From: Podospora pseudocomata
Taxonomy: Eukaryota; Ascomycota; Sordariomycetes; Sordariales; Podosporaceae
Length of the DNA: 64,000 nt
NCBI RefSeq assembly: GCF_035222375.1
Contig: NC_085890.1
Location: forward strand, 2,294,001-2,358,000
Direction of reading: 5' to 3'
Positions within the stretch are counted from its first letter, which is position 1; each line of letters opens with the position of its first letter. Under the pieces are notes generated by a model, which saw only the letters and a list, made by a program, of their open reading frames with translations, did no database searches and was not told the origin of the DNA. Positions 63,066 through 64,000 of this stretch are shown here, piece after piece. A program made the position numbers and the translations under genes.

Positions 63066-64000
63066 CTACGCCGGGAGAGCATTGATAGCCCTCACATGGT
63101 CAGTAACCAAGCAAGTAGCCAACGAAGAACCATAATAAATCGTGAAACCATCATTATGTGTCTGCCCAGTACTCAGCTGATCGCCCCATTGCCTATTATT
63201 CATCACAATTAGCACATATATCATCACTTATCAACCAGGAAAAAAGAAACCACCTACCAAAACAAATCACCACTCATCCCATCCCTGCTCAGATCCCTCG
63301 ACGCCTGCTGCCAGCCCTTCTGCACATTACACCTATCACTCTCAAACCCATACTCCTCCAACAAACACGGCTTCCCCGCCGACCTGCAAGCCGCCGCATG
63401 ATCCTTAATCCACCCAGGCCCAAAGCTCGTTGGCACCCCCCAATGACCAGGATACATATGAAACGTCCCAAAGTCCAGATTCTTAATCTGCAGGTTCTTG
63501 ACGAAGTCGGTCCCCTCCCCATACTGATACGGATACGTCGTCTGCCCCGGTAACCCAAACCCCTCATCCCCAAGGGTGATCAAATGATCCTTATCCAAGC
63601 TCCGGATATAATCTGAAATCTGCGTCGCCCAGTTGAAAATAACATTCGTGTTGCACCCCTTGCACCTGGGCTCGTTGGCAAGTTCCCAGGCAAAGATTGC
63701 GGGGCTGTTGACATATCGCGAGACGACAGCCTGGATGTAACGCTTGTACTGCTCCTGAGCGCGGGCGTTGGTGTACCAGGATTCTTTTGTGCCTCCAAAG
63801 GCGTTGACGTATGCTTTCATGCCGCCAAAGTCATCCCAGTAGTTGACCAGCGCGATGATGAGCTTGATGCCGCGGGTTTCGGCTGATCTGACGAGGTAGT
63901 CGAGGCGTTGGAGGCCGTTGGGGCCGGTGTTGATTTGGGAGCCTGAGGAGGCGAGGCGTTGGAACCAGACGGTGTTACCGGATGGTTGGTTGTTCACGTC
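63066..64000 (-). CDS. Endo-1,4-beta-mannanase, GH5 (subfamily 7-like), 5' end off window
   Basis: The last exon (63192-63066) and the preceding one (64000-63259) join across a 66-bp GTAGGT..ATAG intron. The product reads [18 protein letters not shown] and ends [10 protein letters not shown]. Landmarks are [20 protein letters not shown], the acid/base Glu in [26 protein letters not shown], and the nucleophile Glu in LLEEYGFES. Paired Cys (RCKGC, then ACRSAGKPC) are as in fungal mannanases. It should be a secreted enzyme that cuts mannan in plant cell walls; the signal peptide lies beyond the right edge. Confidence 0.93.

Overview
The window reads as nuclear DNA of a filamentous ascomycete fungus. 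The genes carry short GT-AG introns of about 45-80 bp with CTAAC/CTGAC-like branch sites. They also include families typical of such fungi: HET-NACHT-WD40 and NB-ARC-TPR STAND proteins, a highly reducing polyketide synthase (HR-PKS), Zn2Cys6 regulators, FTA2-like genes and a GH5 mannanase. A Sordariomycete is my best guess, by inference only. Most of the first 20 kb is gene-poor and littered with decayed genes and repeats. The middle is a compact secondary-metabolite cluster. The right part holds two large NLR-type genes and scattered enzyme genes.

Left arm (1-20.6 kb): a partial NB-ARC gene with a one-base frame break, a HELO-like remnant, two related coiled-coil genes facing each other, an intact PIF1-type helicase with two in-frame starts, small Gly-rich proteins, an HNH-type remnant, a GNAT acetyltransferase, a Cys-rich small protein and two LTR-like retroelement ends.

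Cluster (about 20.8-39.8 kb): a 14-TM-type MFS exporter and a P450 are divergently transcribed. They are followed by a small membrane protein, a DUF829/PaxU-like hydrolase and a chalcone-synthase-like type III PKS. A 15-exon HR-PKS (KS-AT-DH-MT-ER-KR-ACP, no release domain) lies divergent to the type III PKS, and a Zn2Cys6 regulator closes the cluster. The 12-bp palindrome TCGG-N4-CCGA occurs twice in the MFS/P450 promoter and once in the type III PKS/HR-PKS promoter, so the cluster looks co-regulated. The simplest reading is that the HR-PKS makes a reduced acyl chain, the type III PKS extends and cyclises it to a resorcinol or pyrone, the P450 oxidises it and the MFS protein exports it. The first HR-PKS intron has a GA instead of GT donor, which may cripple the gene.

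Right arm (40-64 kb): a short-chain dehydrogenase is frame-shifted by a 17-bp tandem duplication. Two divergent NLR genes follow, hydrolase-NB-ARC-TPR on the minus strand and HET-NACHT-WD40 on the plus strand. Each ends in nearly identical 126-bp units (8.6 TPR units and 12 WD40 units). Then come an FTA2-like gene with one in-frame stop, a two-TM protein, a tRNA-like Pol III unit, a GPI-type SGNH esterase, an AltA1-like gene abutting a 5'-truncated tyrosinase, an uncharacterised gene, and a GH5 mannanase running off the right edge.
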